Below, in pieces: positions 1-14,000 of a stretch of DNA of 64,000 bases; positions within the stretch are counted from its first letter, which is position 1, and each line of letters begins with the position of its first letter. The notes under the pieces were generated by a model. The model worked only from the letters and a program-made list of their open reading frames with translations, was not told where the DNA came from and searched no databases. The DNA comes from Okapia johnstoni. Taxonomy: Eukaryota > Chordata > Mammalia > Artiodactyla > Giraffidae. The DNA is taken from contig CM044307.1 of NCBI GenBank assembly GCA_024291935.2, positions 101,251,461 through 101,315,460 on the forward strand. Direction: 5' to 3'. The position numbers and the translations under genes are program-made.

Positions 1-1320
1 ATTTGCAACTGAAAATAAAGATGTAGTTTTCCATCGACACTTTTCATTTATTCATGCAGTAAATATTAATTGGGGAATTTAATATGTTTATGACATCTTT
101 CTAGGTGCTCTGAAGGATTTGAAATAAAATAAGACACTGGTACATGAGCCAGCTCTCTCTTTTGTGTATAAAATCATTTCTTTGTTAATCTATTGGCATA
201 TATATAGATGCAATTAGAATTGCAATTGTTTGGTTGGGTTTTTGGTCCTTGGTAAAGCACAGCTTCAATATTCATTCTATTAGTCACAGAATTTAATTCA
301 AAACTTTTGACTATTTTTAAAATAGTCTGCTGATAATTAACATGTGAAATATTTTAATGCCAGATTAAGGAAAAAAGTCATAATTTAATATCAAGGAAAT
401 TAAGAGCATAAATCAAAGTCTAGACAGTTGTTGAGACAGACTGTTATCCTTATTGGCCTTGTCTCTCTTGGTACCCGGCCCCACATTTCCTGGCTTGCCC
501 CTGGAGATTTATACTGGTCGTATCCACTTGGCATCTGTTCTAACTGATGGTTTGTGTCCCTTTCTGATGCATGATGTTCAGGGTACATTGTTACTGTTCT
601 AACCCTGCTTAGAACCATGCATGGTGTGTTCTATAAACATAGGAAATATTTATTGAATGAATGAATCTGACCTAACTTTTACTAATTCAGAGAACTCTCC
701 TGATTTTCCAGTTAAAATAAATTGCTTAATTCTTGTAAAACGAGCTCCTTTAGTTCTTTAAATCTGTGAAAACACCTATCACAGTCTAAGTTCTCATTTA
801 TGTGTTAGTTATATATTTTTTCTTTTATAATTTTTAAATTCTTCTTTTCATATTCCAGTGCTCAGTAGAAGGGTTTATAAATTTTAGCACACAATGAATG
901 CTTTTTGAATCATTTATTGGACTTGAGGGAGCTCTTTATTGTATAATTTAAAATAATTCATGTTTTTAATAGAAGAATCCTTAGGTTCAAATTAACTAAG
1001 ACCTAAAGAAATTAATGCCTAAGAAATTAAATCTAAGAGCTCAATTAAGAGACTTATACCATGGATTTTACAAATGTAAGGGAAACTTTTAAAGCACATA
1101 ACAAAAAAAGCATGACACTGCTCAAATGCTTTGTAGTTGTTCATTAGCTTTTTGATCATCTCTAGGGAAATAGACAATAAGGTTGAGCAAATAGTCATTT
1201 CTTAATGTAGTAAAATCACTTGAAAGAACATTTGCTCATTAAGAATTCAGTGATGTTGAAATGCAGTGACATGTCTAAATTGATCTGTTTCTCTATTTCT
1301 TTTTCTTTTCTATCATCCAG
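1..1320. other. Intron sequence, left edge
   Basis: AT-rich DNA with no convincing coding exon. A stretch at about 470-665 ends in an ATTTATTGAATGAATGAA run typical of a sense L2 3' end, but it is too diverged for a firm call. The open frame at 400-618 on the minus strand has no recognisable domain. Confidence 0.4.
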
Positions 1321-1375
1321 TTTAGTCATTTGTAGATTTGGTACATTTGAAAATGTTAAAGCTTGCAAGTGCAAA
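1321..1375 (+). CDS. Possible small OTOGL exon (tentative)
   Basis: A very strong polypyrimidine tract ending in CATCCAG stops at 1,320. A 55-nt segment follows and ends at a good GTATGT donor at 1,376. Only one frame is open; it starts with one leftover base, reads a short Cys-containing peptide (ICRFGTFENVKACKCK) and ends in phase 0. This could be a Cys-rich OTOGL exon just before the AbfB exon. Phase 0 would fit an AbfB-exon start at 1,695 but not at 1,693 or 1,670, so the call stays weak. It could equally be chance. Confidence 0.25.
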
Positions 1376-1692
1376 TGTATGTCCAGTTAATTATTCAACT
1401 ATTTGTATGGAGTTGTACATTCTGGGGTCCTAGATTGACATTTCTTTTTTTCTTTTCCTCCATGAATATGATCAATTATTTAAAAAATAGAACTTACGAA
1501 AGACTGATATTTTTGGAGCTGTCACTCTTATGCATTGCATTAAAATGTTATTTTTTTCCTTTAGAGATCTGTAGTTCATTCCTAAAATTTTTGAGAATGG
1601 CATTAACTATTCATGACAATTGTACAGTTCTATTTTTGTCAACCTCATACATGAATTTTACAATGCCAGTGCTGATGATCCACCTTCTCCAG

Positions 1693-2012
1693 AGAACCCA
1701 GGGAGTTGTCAAACAGACTGCTCTGTTTTCCAGCATTGGCACTTGTTTCCTTGGAATCTGCCGAAAGGCCCAACTACTTTCTCTGTGTCCACGACGACGA
1801 CACTCTTAGTTTGAAACTGTGGGAAGCAAATTCAGCCTTTCATCGGAGAGCTACATTTTTTCACCATCAGGACCTCTGGATTCCTGGCTACAGTGCTTTT
1901 GAGTTATACATCAAGAAAGGCTTTTTCATCATATTGACAGATTCTAGTGCCAAAGCATCAAAATATGATGATTCTGAAGAATTTAAACACTTAAGTAGTT
2001 TCAGTGTGGAAG
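1693..2012 (+). CDS. OTOGL: OTOGL exon 1 of window: AbfB-like domain, frame broken
   Basis: The second half, from about 1,811, reads [20 protein letters not shown] and continues to SSFSVE. It matches the AbfB pattern: aromatic and Gly-rich turns, then an acidic DSEEF turn and a closing SSF. The donor is AG|GTATGT, phase 1. The first half, through [11 protein letters not shown] and [11 protein letters not shown], is coding-like only in another frame, which meets a TGA at 1,812-1,814. One missing base, or two extra, around 1,803-1,812 would explain this. The acceptor is uncertain: CCACCTTCTCCAG before 1,693 has the best polypyrimidine tract, and AGs before 1,670 and 1,695 are alternatives. Confidence 0.75.
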
Positions 2013-5000
2013 GTATGTGTCCTGAGATGTCCATATATTAAGCAGATAATTTAAGGAGTGATAGAAAATATATTAGATTTTTAACTTAAAAATTATTTTA
2101 ATGTGTATAATTAGTTGTATGACCTTAGTGAGTTTCTTAACCTCCCTATCCTTAAGTTTATACATCTGTCTAATAGAACAAATAATACCTACTTTATAGG
2201 GTTATTTTGCTACATAAGTTAATGTAGTAAATTCTTTAGAATAGCCTTAAATGACAATATTTTTTATGATTGCCTCAATTTTTACTTTCAGTGCTGTCTG
2301 AGCTTTGGAAATAGAGCTTACCCATGTCTTCTTCTTGTAGAGTTTTGTAGCTACTTTTTCTTTCATAGAAGGCAACTTCTCATTTAGTCTGATTCTTAAT
2401 GGCAGAGACGATGTGTTTATCTCTTTGAATACTTCTGATACTTTGAATACTTTGAATGTGTTCTTTGAATACTTCGGAGTCCAATTCTATTGACTTCTAG
2501 ATTTTTTTGGTTCAGCAGAATCCCCATCTTATTTCTAGAGATCCTTGCAGTTCTATAGCTATTGGATTTTCTAAATTTCAGAGAGGAATCTTCACTGCCT
2601 CAGCCAGTGGTTAAAAGTCATGCTTTATTTTCAAAACCTAAGAGCTCAATATTTGCCTTGGGTATCCCAAACTTTTTCTTTCTAACCAACTTTTCTAAGT
2701 CATTCTAAGAAAGCTAATCATTTGCTTTTTTTGTTGTGGTTAAATTTCTGTAAATCTCTTTGGATGTTAGAAAGTTCAAACTGAGATTCAAATTTTTGCC
2801 TATTGAATGGGGATCCTGGTCTTATGAGAAAGAGTCACTGACATGTATACAATATTCTGTAGAGTAAGTGAGATAGTTTTACTTGAGTTTAATTATTTCC
2901 CCTCCATTACACAAATCCACTCCATCATAACCAGACCCAGTGGCCCTACCTGAGCTTTGGACAACTGCAGTCAATGGCATCATCTGAATCTCAGAAACTC
3001 ATCTTTGTGGGATTTCCAAACTTAGGAGACACTCTGGGTTTATTCTAGTCTTGGAACCAATCCTCTTTTATGATCCATGATTCTAGTAACCCAGGTTTAA
3101 CTATTATTTTAATATTGAGATGCATAAGTGCCTTCCAGAAAGCCTTGTTTTCCTTCTCATACCTTGGAATTAAATTCCATATCTTAAGTCCAAGTAACAT
3201 AATCTGGTTCCTGAACTTTCTGCCTTATGGAGCTCTCTTCTTCAGAGATAATCTTGGACTGCTTCAGAAGGACTACTCTGTGACAGGGGAAGGGGAAAGT
3301 ATTAGCTGAGTTTGCAGGAGAAAAGCTTCCATTAAGGGAAATTTTTGTAACTACGAGCATGTATTATTAAAATCAATTCATTCATTTATGCCGTCAGATA
3401 ATACTTACCATGTGCAAGGCAATGAGTTAAATTCTGTGAGAAGAACAAAGATGGAGTGTTCTCCTTAAGCTTCATGTCAGGCAATATGTCTTTGGTCTTG
3501 CCATTTTCCTAATTGCATTTGGCATGTCACTTGGCTCCCGTTAGCCTCAATTTCCCCATTTATAAAAAGGACATAATATTCACTCAACAGGGTTGTTGCA
3601 AGGATAAAATAGAATAATGGACAAAAAGCTATTTTGCAAAAACTTAAATTCCAAACAAATGTGTGCTATTATCATGGTACATAGATCAGTGAACACCAGC
3701 AAAACATCAATAAAGAAAGGTGATTTAGAATTGTCCTTAGTCTCCTCCTACCTCTTGCTTTTTTAAATATTTGGAAGAAGAACTGACATTTTGATGTTCA
3801 ACCTGAGCATGAAATGCCTTGATCACCAAGCAGTTACACTGTTTCCTCCCCACCCCGCACCTCTGCCACACTGTCTTTTCCACAGCATTATAATCAAAAA
3901 AGATTCAAACCCTAAAGGGTTTATTATTATAAATTACTACATTCCAAGCTGCCCATTAAAAATATACACAATCTAAACTTCATTTTTTCCCCAGAAATCC
4001 AGGCAGCAGTGCCTTACAGGAGGATGTGTGAATGGAAATACGAACCTTGTGCCACTCCCTGTTTTAAAACGTGCAGTGACCCTGAAGCTCTTGCATGTAA
4101 ATTTCTTCCACCGTAAGTCATGTTTAACCATTAATGAACAGATTCTAGCATTAGCAGATTCTGTTCCCAGTGATTATTTTTTTAGATTAAAAAAATTCTC
4201 AAGAATAATTTATTCTAGTTACTCATTCATGAGTTTGTTTCATTTTATTCAAGCAGTAGTTATTGAGAGTCTGCTCTATGCCAGCAATTCTTGTAGCTGC
4301 TGGGATACAGTATTGAACAAAGTATTTACCTTTCTTTAGCTTAAACATTTTGCTGCACTGAGGCAAAGAATAAAGAATTTAAATGTAAATATATAATGTG
4401 ATCTATTGTTTTGATGGACTTATAATGGACAAAAATAAAGGAAGGGAAAAGGGAGCATAAAAGAGGTATGTGTGTTTGCTCATTAATATAGGGTGGTCAG
4501 GGAAGAACAGCTTGACAAGGCAGAGGGAACTAGCCATGTGGATATCTAGGGAAAAAGCCTTTCAATCTGAGAAAAGTATGAAGATCCAGGGTGGGAATAT
4601 GTCTGGTGTGTTTGAGGATGAGCACAGAGGTAGTTAATTGGGGCAAAGTGAACAAAACAGAGAGACATAGGAGAAGAAACCAGAAAAAGTGGCTGGCAAA
4701 TCATATAGGGCCTTGTAGCCTGTTGTGAGGACTGTGTTTTTCTCTGAGTAATGTTCTGGTGTATTTCGGGGCAGAGGAGTGGCCTGGGTCCTTTCACAAG
4801 TTGACACTGGCTATTGCACTGACTTTTGGGGAGGGGAAGAACAAGGGCAGAACTTGGCAGTGACACAGACAGGACATGAAGGGGATTTCACAAGGTTGGT
4901 AGCCCTGGAGGTTACGGGGGAAGTGAACAGATTCTGCCTGCATTTTGAATTTAAGGCCATAGGAATGCTGATAATTTAATATCAATTATGAGAGAAAGAG

Positions 5001-8000
5001 GCTTCCTCAGTGGCTCAGGAGGAGAATCCACCTGTGGTGCAGGAGATGCAGGTTCGATCTCTGGCTTGGGAAGATCCCCTGGAGGAGGGCATGGCACCCC
5101 ACTCCATTATTCTTGCCTGGAGAATCCCACGCACAGAGGAGCCTGGTGGGCTACAGTATATAGGGTCACGAAGAGTCAGACACAACTGAAGTGACTCAGC
5201 ACGCATGCATGCACATGAGAGAAAGAGGAGGTAAGGACTCCAGGTCAGGTCTCAGCAGTTCATTGATTTCAGAATCATATGAAATTACCATTTTTGTGGT
5301 CAAATCTGGTCAAATATCAACAAAGTCAAATGATTCAATTTAATGGAAAGACTGAGTTGCCAGTTATTGAGATAAGGAAGATATTAGGAGGAGCAGTTTA
5401 GGGGGAAAGTCAGGAATGTAGTTTTGAGGATTTTAAATTTGAGATTGAAAATTATTCTTTGGATTTGGTAATATGAAGAATAGGAAGAGGCAAAATGGAG
5501 ATTGACAGTGTAACAGCTTTCTTTTTCGTTTTTCTTTTTTTTAAAGCAGTTTTGTTGTAAAGGAGAACAGAGAAATGCAACAGCAGTAGGAGGGAATATT
5601 TTTAAATGAATCATATTCCATTAGTCATTTATGAGCTTCTGCTCTACAACAAATACTGGTACTACAGAAGTTTCTGGCATATGAATAAGTGAGATGCAGT
5701 CCCTGTTTCAAAGAGCTCAAAGTCTTTAGGAAGACTAGCAGACAACTGACAGTATAGGGGAAAAAGGCCCAGAGGAATAAATGCCACAAGCACAGCACAC
5801 TAAAGTATTTATATATAACATGACACTCACTGTGCTATAAAATGGGTAATCTCATTGTTTCCGTTTTCAGAAGAGAAAACAAACCAAGGCACAGAGAAGT
5901 TAAGCAGCTTGCCTCAGACCACACAGTTTTCAGGCAGCTGAGCCAGAGTTTGAACAACGACATCCTGTCGGGCAACATGTGCTATGGGAACACAGAGAGA
6001 AGGAAACGATACTTTTGTTTATTTTCTCAAAAATGAAAACAACCAGTTCTTTCTGAAAAGAAGTCTTCACCATTCACTTGGACCAATCACATTCACAAAC
6101 CTAATTCCTGTCTCCTCTGGGAGCCATCAGGAGGCAGGGAAATAACAGGGCCTTCATAGGGAGGAGGGCATGCTGGGGAGGCAGGGAGAAAGAGAGGGGG
6201 ACAAGAGCAGCCCTGGAACCGGGAAGGAAATGGAGCTATATTTGAAGTGGCATCTAGCCAATTTGTTTCTTGTGGTGTACACAGTCCAGTGTGGTTGAAC
6301 TCAGATCTTCAGTGCGTCCACTGTTTGGTCTATAGTTCCCCCGGAGTTTCTTGTTTGGTATGGTTAGAGCGCGGAGCAGAGACTCAGGACAAAACTTCAC
6401 CCCTGCCAAGCCAAATCTCATCTCTGTCTTCATCACTATTTCCTTTCTACTTCTCCCCTTTTCCTGGCTGAGGCACCTCACTATGGTTCCTCCTGATCCT
6501 TGCAGTCCTGAAAGGAGACTAAGGTACTGTGTTGGCATGTCAACATCGCCCTGCACACCTCCTCCAAATCTGCAGCAGAACCACCACGCTTGTTCTAGAG
6601 GATTTCAGTTTCTGGCACACAGCAAATGTTGAAAATAAAAATATCTAGTGGAAATGAGAACTTTCAAAAGAAAAGATGCCAACTAGCATATCATAGAGCC
6701 CATATGTAAGTAGAGTTATTCCTATTACATAATATACCTATTATAAGAACTGTTCTGCATCTGAGACATGTTTATCAGTCAGAAGTCGACGAAATTACCA
6801 GCTGTCTGACAAAGTAAAGGGAGCCCTGCTGTGTGCAACCATGAAGACATTTTAAAGGAACAAGCTACTGGGTTTTGGAAGATATTTTTAAAAGAATAGC
6901 TGTGGTTTAGACTTGCATAAAGCAATTGCAAAATAATTGAGTTGCATAAAAACGTGGTGGTTATTTAATTTGAGGATAGCCAACTGTCCCTCAATATGCC
7001 AGCAAATTTGGAAAACTCAGCAGTGGCCACAGGACTGGAAAAGGGCAGTTTTCATTCCAATCCCAAAGAAAGGCAATGCCAAAGAATGCTCAAACTACCG
7101 CACAACTGCACTCATCTCACATGCTAGTAAAGTAATGCTCAAAATTCTCCAAGCCAGGCTTCAGCAATACATGAACCATGAACTTCCAGATGTTCAAGCT
7201 GGTTTTAGAAAAAGCAGAGGAACCAGAGATCAAATTGCCAACATCCTCTGGATCATCAAAAAAGCAAGAGAGTTCCAGAAAAACATCTATTTCTGCTTTA
7301 TTGACTATACCAAAGCCTTTGACTATGGATCACAATAAACTGTGGAAAATTCTGAAAGAGATGGGAATACCAGACCACCTGACCTGCCTCTTGTGAAATC
7401 TGTATGCAGGTCAGGAAGAAATAGTTAGAACTGGACATGGAACAACAGACTGGTTCCAAATAGGAAAAGGAGTACATCAAGGCTGTATATTGTCACCCTA
7501 CTTAACTTATATGCAGAGTACATCGTGAGAAATGCTGGGTTGGAGGAAGCACAAGCTTGAATCGAGATTGCTGGGAGAAAGATCAATAACTTCAGATACG
7601 CAGATGACACCACCCTTATGGCAGAAAGTGAAGAAGAACTAAAGAGCCTCTTGATGAAAGTGAAAGAGGAGAGTGAAAAAGTTGGCTTAAAGCTCAATAT
7701 TCAGAAAACTAAGATCATGGCATCCGGTCCCATGACTTCATGGCAAATAGATGGGGAAACAGTGGAAACAGTGAGAGACTTTATTTTGGGGGGCTCCAAA
7801 ATCACTGTAGAGGTGATTGCAGCCATGAAATTAAAAGACGCTTACTCTTTGGAGGGAAAGTTATGACCAACCTAGATAGCATATTAAAAAGCAGAGACAT
7901 TACTTTGATAACAAAGATCCGTCTAGTCAAGGTTATGATTTTTCCAGTGGTCATGTATAGAAGTGAGAGTTGGATGGTGAAGAAAGCTGAGCGCCGCAGA

Positions 8001-11000
8001 ATTGATGCTTTTGAACTGTGGTGTTGGAGAAGACTCTTGAGAGTCCCTTGGACTGCAAGGAGATCCAACCAGTCCATCCTAAAGGAGATCAGTCCTGGGT
8101 GTTCATTGGAAGGACTGATGCTGAAGCTGAAACTCCAATATTTTGGCCACATGATGTGAAGAGCTGACTCATTGGAAAAGACCCTGATGCTGGGAAAGAT
8201 TGAGGGCAGGAGGGGAAGGGGACGACAGAGGATGAGATGGTTGGATGGCATCACTGACTCAATGGACAGGGGTTTGGGTGGACTCCAGGAGTTGATGATG
8301 GACAGGGAGGCATGGTGTGCTGCGATTCATGAGGTCGCAAAGAGTCGGACACAACTGCGTGACTGAACTGAACTTAACTGTCCCTGATATTTTCAGTAAT
8401 TTAGTAACTTTTTCTTATGTGCTTGACAAAGTTTAGAGTAGGATAGGAATAACATATACTGGTTAAAGTTTTATTATTTATGTTTATTTTATGAAACAAA
8501 TAATTGGTCTCATAAGCTAAGCTATTAAGCTGTTTCTTAAAAACATTTGTGAAGACAGTATCCCAGAGGCGACCACGCAGTCTCCTGTTAAAAGAGAAGT
8601 CAGCTTTTCTTGGGATAGATTTCTTTCCATGCACAAGTGCCCTCTGGTGGCAACACGTGCCCATAGTATCAAGTTAGTTCATATCCACACTGAATTGGAA
8701 AGGGATTGTGAGTATTTGGGGTCCAAACTTTTCCTTTATGGTTAAAGGATATTGGAAATATTTTACAATGCTGAGAGATTTTCCTAGCTGTTCAGTGGTT
8801 AAATTTCCATTTTCAATGCAGAGTGTGCCGGTTCAATCTCTGGTCAAGTAACTAAGATTCCATATACCACACAGCCAAAAAAAATTATTTAAATACATAA
8901 AATATTAAAAATAGTATTATAGCCTGCTGGTGTATTTGAGAGGCAGAGAAGCAAGCCTTTTAATAACCATATGTACGTTAATTCTCTCTAGTATGTATGA
9001 GTCTAAGAACTGGCTGTACTTGACAGGTATATTTCTTTGGAATAAGAATAAATTGGACTCTGAGACCCAATTGAATGAGAAGGAAGGTGTAGTCTCAGTT
9101 ATCCTATTGGCTTCATTCCCTTAGAGCAGAAGCATTCAAGATGGTCTCATCTGTTTTGGGCTCATGATTCCCAAATCCATTCTTCTTGAAATTTGGGATT
9201 CTTGAAAGTGCAACTGCCACATAAAAGACCAGGTGTTTTGGAGCTTGAAATTCAGTCTGCTTAGGCTCATATACAACCATCTCCTCTCTGAGCACTGCCG
9301 CTATTTCAGGCACAGGCCCTGAGGCTCTTGAGAGAACTGTAGCCTCTGCCATTCCCCCTCCCCATCCTCCAAGAAGAACAACCGTGTCCCAACTCCATGT
9401 CTCCCACCCAGAGATTTCTAATTACTTTCCAATGACTTTAGGGCTTAATGATAGGCAGCGACAGCCACTGAACATTCTGATTTTGTTCTACCAACATCCT
9501 TATGAATATTCAAATAGTGTGTCTTATCTTCTTATATGTGAAGGAGTATAGGAAAATAACAGTATGATGAATATAGAGTAAAATCACAATAAAGGATTCT
9601 TCTGTATTTCCAGTAATTTATAGAACATGGCCTTGGTGTGTGCCAAATTTAAGCATATGTTTTGAATGTTCTGTGTTCAAATTCTGCCTCAAACATGAAT
9701 ATTTCGTGATTATCCACTAACTTGTGATTTCATACAATGAGGTATGATGGGATAATAGCAAATGGAGCAATCCTTAGTGTTTGGCAAGGAGAATAGAAGA
9801 ATTTTAGGAAAACTGTATATTAGTTGCATATATTAAATGCAATATATTGTTATATTAAATTTTTTTCTTTAATTTTTTTCATGTGAAGGATTGAAGGATG
9901 CTTGCCCTACTGCCCTAAACATATGATCCTTGATGAAGTCACTCTCAAATGTGTTTATCCAGAAGACTGTAAGTATGAATCTTACTTAACTTATTCTGAA
10001 GTGCAAAATACTTGAATATATTTACGGTGGCAAGTAACTATAAAAACAGCATTTTAGACAAACAATAAACCTTCATAAGATACTCCTTCATTGTCTTTCT
10101 CAAAGTTTTTTTTTTTTTTTGGTTCTGAGTTACTTTTAAAACCATGCAAAGTTTTCTTCTAACATTCCACTTGCGTCCTCTCTCCCAAAACATTTTCCTT
10201 ATATGAACATTCTTATATGAACTGTGTGGGCTTCACTTTAAGCAAAACAGACTAAAGAAGAGTATCTTTGTTTCTTTGTAGGCATACCTCTGATTCCCAC
10301 AGAACCAGCATTAATTTCACCAGGTAAGCCATCTCTACCCATGTTTAAAAGTATTGTAATTTTAGACATTAAACTTAGCATTATGTAATTTAGATCTTGG
10401 CCCACTTAAACAGCAGCTGGTGTTAGTTATACCCAACCCACTAGAGAACCCAGCAATCACTTTTGTTTCACTAAGTAGCTGTTTACTGGATCAATGAGCC
10501 ACATCTTCAGAATGGTTTCTGCATCTGGTCCGTCTCTGTCCCATTTCAGTTAGTATAGATAATGAGAATGCCCCCCGCATTTTTGCCTAGAATTTGTTGC
10601 TATTCAGCCTCTCAGTCCTGTCCAACTCTTTGTGACCCCATGGACTGCAGCACACCAGGTTTCCCTGTCCTTTACTATTTCCTGGAGTTTGCTCAAACTC
10701 ATGTCCTTTGAGTCAATGGTGCCATCCATCCATTTCATCCTCTGTTGCCATCTTCTCCTGCCTTCACTCTTGCCCAGCATCAGGGTCTTTTCCATGAATG
10801 AGTTCTTTGCATCAGGTGGCCAAAGTGTTGGAGCTTCAGCTTCAGCATCGGTCCTTCCAATGAATATTCAGGGTTGGTTTCCTTTAGGATTGACTGGTTT
10901 GATCTCCGAGGGACTCTCAAGAGTCTTCTCCAATACAGCATGTCAAAAGCATCAGTTCTTCGGTGCTTAGCCTTCTATATGGTCCAACTCTCACATCCAT

Positions 11001-14000
11001 ACATGACTACTGGAAAAACCATGGCTTTAACTAAACAGATCTTGTCAGCAAAGTGACATCTCTGCTTTTGAGTATGCTGTCTAGGTTTGTCATAGCTTTT
11101 CTTCCAAGGAGCAAGTTATCTTTTAACTTTGTGGCTGCAGTCACCATCTGAAGTGATTTTGGAGCCCAGGAAAATAAAATCTGCCACTTTCCCACTGTTT
11201 CCCCATATATTTTCCATGAAGTGAGGGGACCAGATGCCATGATCTTCATTTTTTGAATGTTGAGTTTTAGGCCAGCTTTTTCACACTCCTCTTTCACCTT
11301 CATCGAGAGGCTGTTTAGTTCTCCCTCACTTTCCTCCATTAAAATAGTATCATCTGCATATCTAAGGTTGTTGATTTTTCTCCTGGAAATCTTAATTCCA
11401 GCTATGATTCGTCCACCCCAGCATTTCTCATGATGTACTCTGCATATAAGTTAAATAAGCAGGATGACACTATACAGGCTTGATGGACTCCTTTCTCAGT
11501 TGTGAACCAGTCAGTTGTTCCATGCATGCTAAGTTGCTTCAGTTGTGTTTGACTCTTTATGACCCTATGAACTATACTCCACTAGGCTCCAGTCCATGGG
11601 ATTATCCAGGGAAGAATAGTGGAGTGAGTTGCCATTTTCTCCTCCAGGGATCTTCCTGATCCAGGGATTAAACCCTCATCTCTTCTGTCTCCTGCACTGG
11701 TGGGCAGGTTCTTTACCACTAGCACTACCTGGGAAGCCCATCATTCCAACTATTGCTTCTTGATCTGCATACAGGTTTCTCAAGAGGCAGGTAGGGTGGT
11801 CCCTTATTCCCATGTCTTTAAGAATTTTCCAGTTTATTGTGATCCACACAGTCAAAACCTTTAGCATAGTCAGTGAAGCAGAAGTAGATGTTGGCATAAA
11901 TCCTCTTGGATGAGGTTGCTACCATAGAGATTGCAGACTCCAGGACTGGGCTGCCTTAGGCAAAGCAACTAAGGGGCCTCATCAGCAGAAAATTGGATTA
12001 AAGATTTACTGAGCATGGCTCTGCCCAACAGAGGAAGACCCATTTTCCCCACAGCCAGTCTCTCCCCTCAGGAAGCTTGCATAAGCCTCTCTTATTTTTA
12101 TCCATCAGAGGGCAGACAGAAGAAGCAAGAACTACAATCCCATTTTAGTCTGTAAAAATGTCATATTCTCTAGAAGTTACAACATCTAATAAACCATGAA
12201 CCCAGGTTTTAGGATCAAGCAATAGAAGCTTTTATTCTACTTTATTATGATATGTTGTTAAAAACTATAAAATAAGTTATTTATAAAAGTTATTAAAAAA
12301 AGTTTTCTCTGACGTCATTGTGGTAGGCTGAATAATGGCCCCCCAAAGATGTTCATGTCATCATCTCCAGAATTTGTGAAAATAGAATCTTGCATGCTGA
12401 AGATGTGATGAAGTTAAGAATTTTGAGATGGGGAAGTTTTCCTGAATTATCTGTGTGAGCCCATTGTAATCACAAAGATCCTTATAAAAGAGAAGGAGGA
12501 TGGTCAGGGTCAGAGTCAGAGGAGATAATGCATGTGAGAAGTTAGAATTAGCAGGGAAGGACAAAGGGATAGGGGGAAGAAGGGAGAGAGAGAGAGACCG
12601 AGATTTGAAAATATTATTCTGTGGTTTTGAAGATGGAGGAAGGGACCATGATGCATCAATATATTCATGCAATACATAGTTGGGAAAGCAAGGAAACAAA
12701 TTCTTCCATAGAGACTCTAGAAGGAATACAGCCATTGCTGATACCTTGATTTTAGGACTTCTGACTTCCAGAACCACAAAATAATAATTTGGTGATGTTT
12801 TAAACCACTAAACTTGTAATAATTTGTTCATAGCAGCCACAGGAAACTAATATGGTCATTTTAGATAGTATCAACAATGGATACTGCAATTACAGCTAGA
12901 CAAAATTTCAGCCATACATTTTGGCACAAGGAGTTCATCAAAGCTGTATATTTTCACCCTGCTTATTTAACTTATATGCAGAGTACATCATGTGAAATAC
13001 TGGACTGGATAAGGCGCGAGCTGGAATCGAGATTGCTGTGGGAAATATCAATAACCTCAGATATTTGGGTGACACCATCCTTATGGCAGAAAGCAAAAAG
13101 GAACTAAAGAACCTCTTGATGAAGGTGAAAGAGGAGAGTGAAAAAGATGGCTTAAAACTCATCATTGAAAAAACAAGGATCATGGCACCTGGTCCCATCA
13201 CTTCATGGCAAATAGATAGAGAAACAATGGAGACAGTGACAGACTTTATTTTCTTGGGCTCCAAAATCGCTGCAGATGGTGACTGTGTGTGTGTGCTCAG
13301 TCATGTCCAACTCTTTGCACCTCCATGAATTGTAGCCCATCAGGCTCCTCTGTCCATGGAATTTTCCAGGCAATAATTCTAAAGTGGGTTGCCATTTCCT
13401 TCTCCAAGATGGTGACTGCAGCCATGAAGTTAAAAGATAGCTTCAGAAGTTGGTGATGGACAGGGAAGCCTGGCATTCAGCAGTCAATGGGGTCGCAGAG
13501 TCTGACCTGACTGAGCGACTGAACTGAACTGCTCCTTGGAAGAAAACTATGACAAACCTAGACAGCATATTAAAAAAGCAGAGACATTACTTTGCCAAGA
13601 AATATTCAAACAGTCAAAGGTATTATTTTTCCAGTAGTCATGTATGGATGTGAGAGTTGAGTCATTAAGAAGGCTGAGTGTGGAAGAATAGATACTTTGA
13701 ACTGTGGTGTTGGAAAAGACTCTTGAGTGACTAAAAAACAACAGTCCCTCAGACTTTGAATATTTTGGAGACATCTTTATTACTAACAAAAAACTTTAGA
13801 AGGCATCTTACAAATATGTTTCAGTTCAGTCGCTCAGTCGTGTCTAACTCTTTGCAACCCCATGGACTGCTGCATGCCAGGCTTCCCTGTCTACCACCAA
13901 CTCCCGAAGCTTTCTCAAACTCATGTCCATCGAATTGGTGATGCCATCCAACCATCTCATCCTCTGTCGTCCCCTTCCCCTCCTGCCCTCAATCTTTCCC

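Larger units (their letters stand above)
12921..13745 (+). mobile_element. BovB LINE fragment with two nested insertions
   Basis: It begins in the RT region ('caaggagttcatcaaagctg') and runs to 'gtgttggaaaagactcttga' and beyond. It is interrupted by a Bov-A monomer at 13,286-13,406 and by a separate BovB 3' tail at about 13,440-13,533. Only short open stretches remain. Confidence 0.85.

Noticed and set aside
1810..2012. Acceptor at 1,808-1,809 to explain the AbfB frame switch without a lesion
   Set aside because: The CTCTTAG context is possible, but it would discard a Cys-containing upstream half that looks coding and belongs with the domain. Left open for RNA evidence.
5001..5214. tRNA gene from the tRNA-like head
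   Set aside because: It is the head of a Bov-tA SINE with target duplication; no complete cloverleaf is seen. The same applies to the other Bov-tA and CHR copies.
6247..6632. Overlapping open frames on both strands as a novel exon
   Set aside because: No domain and no matching splice sites or phase for OTOGL; likely composition-driven.
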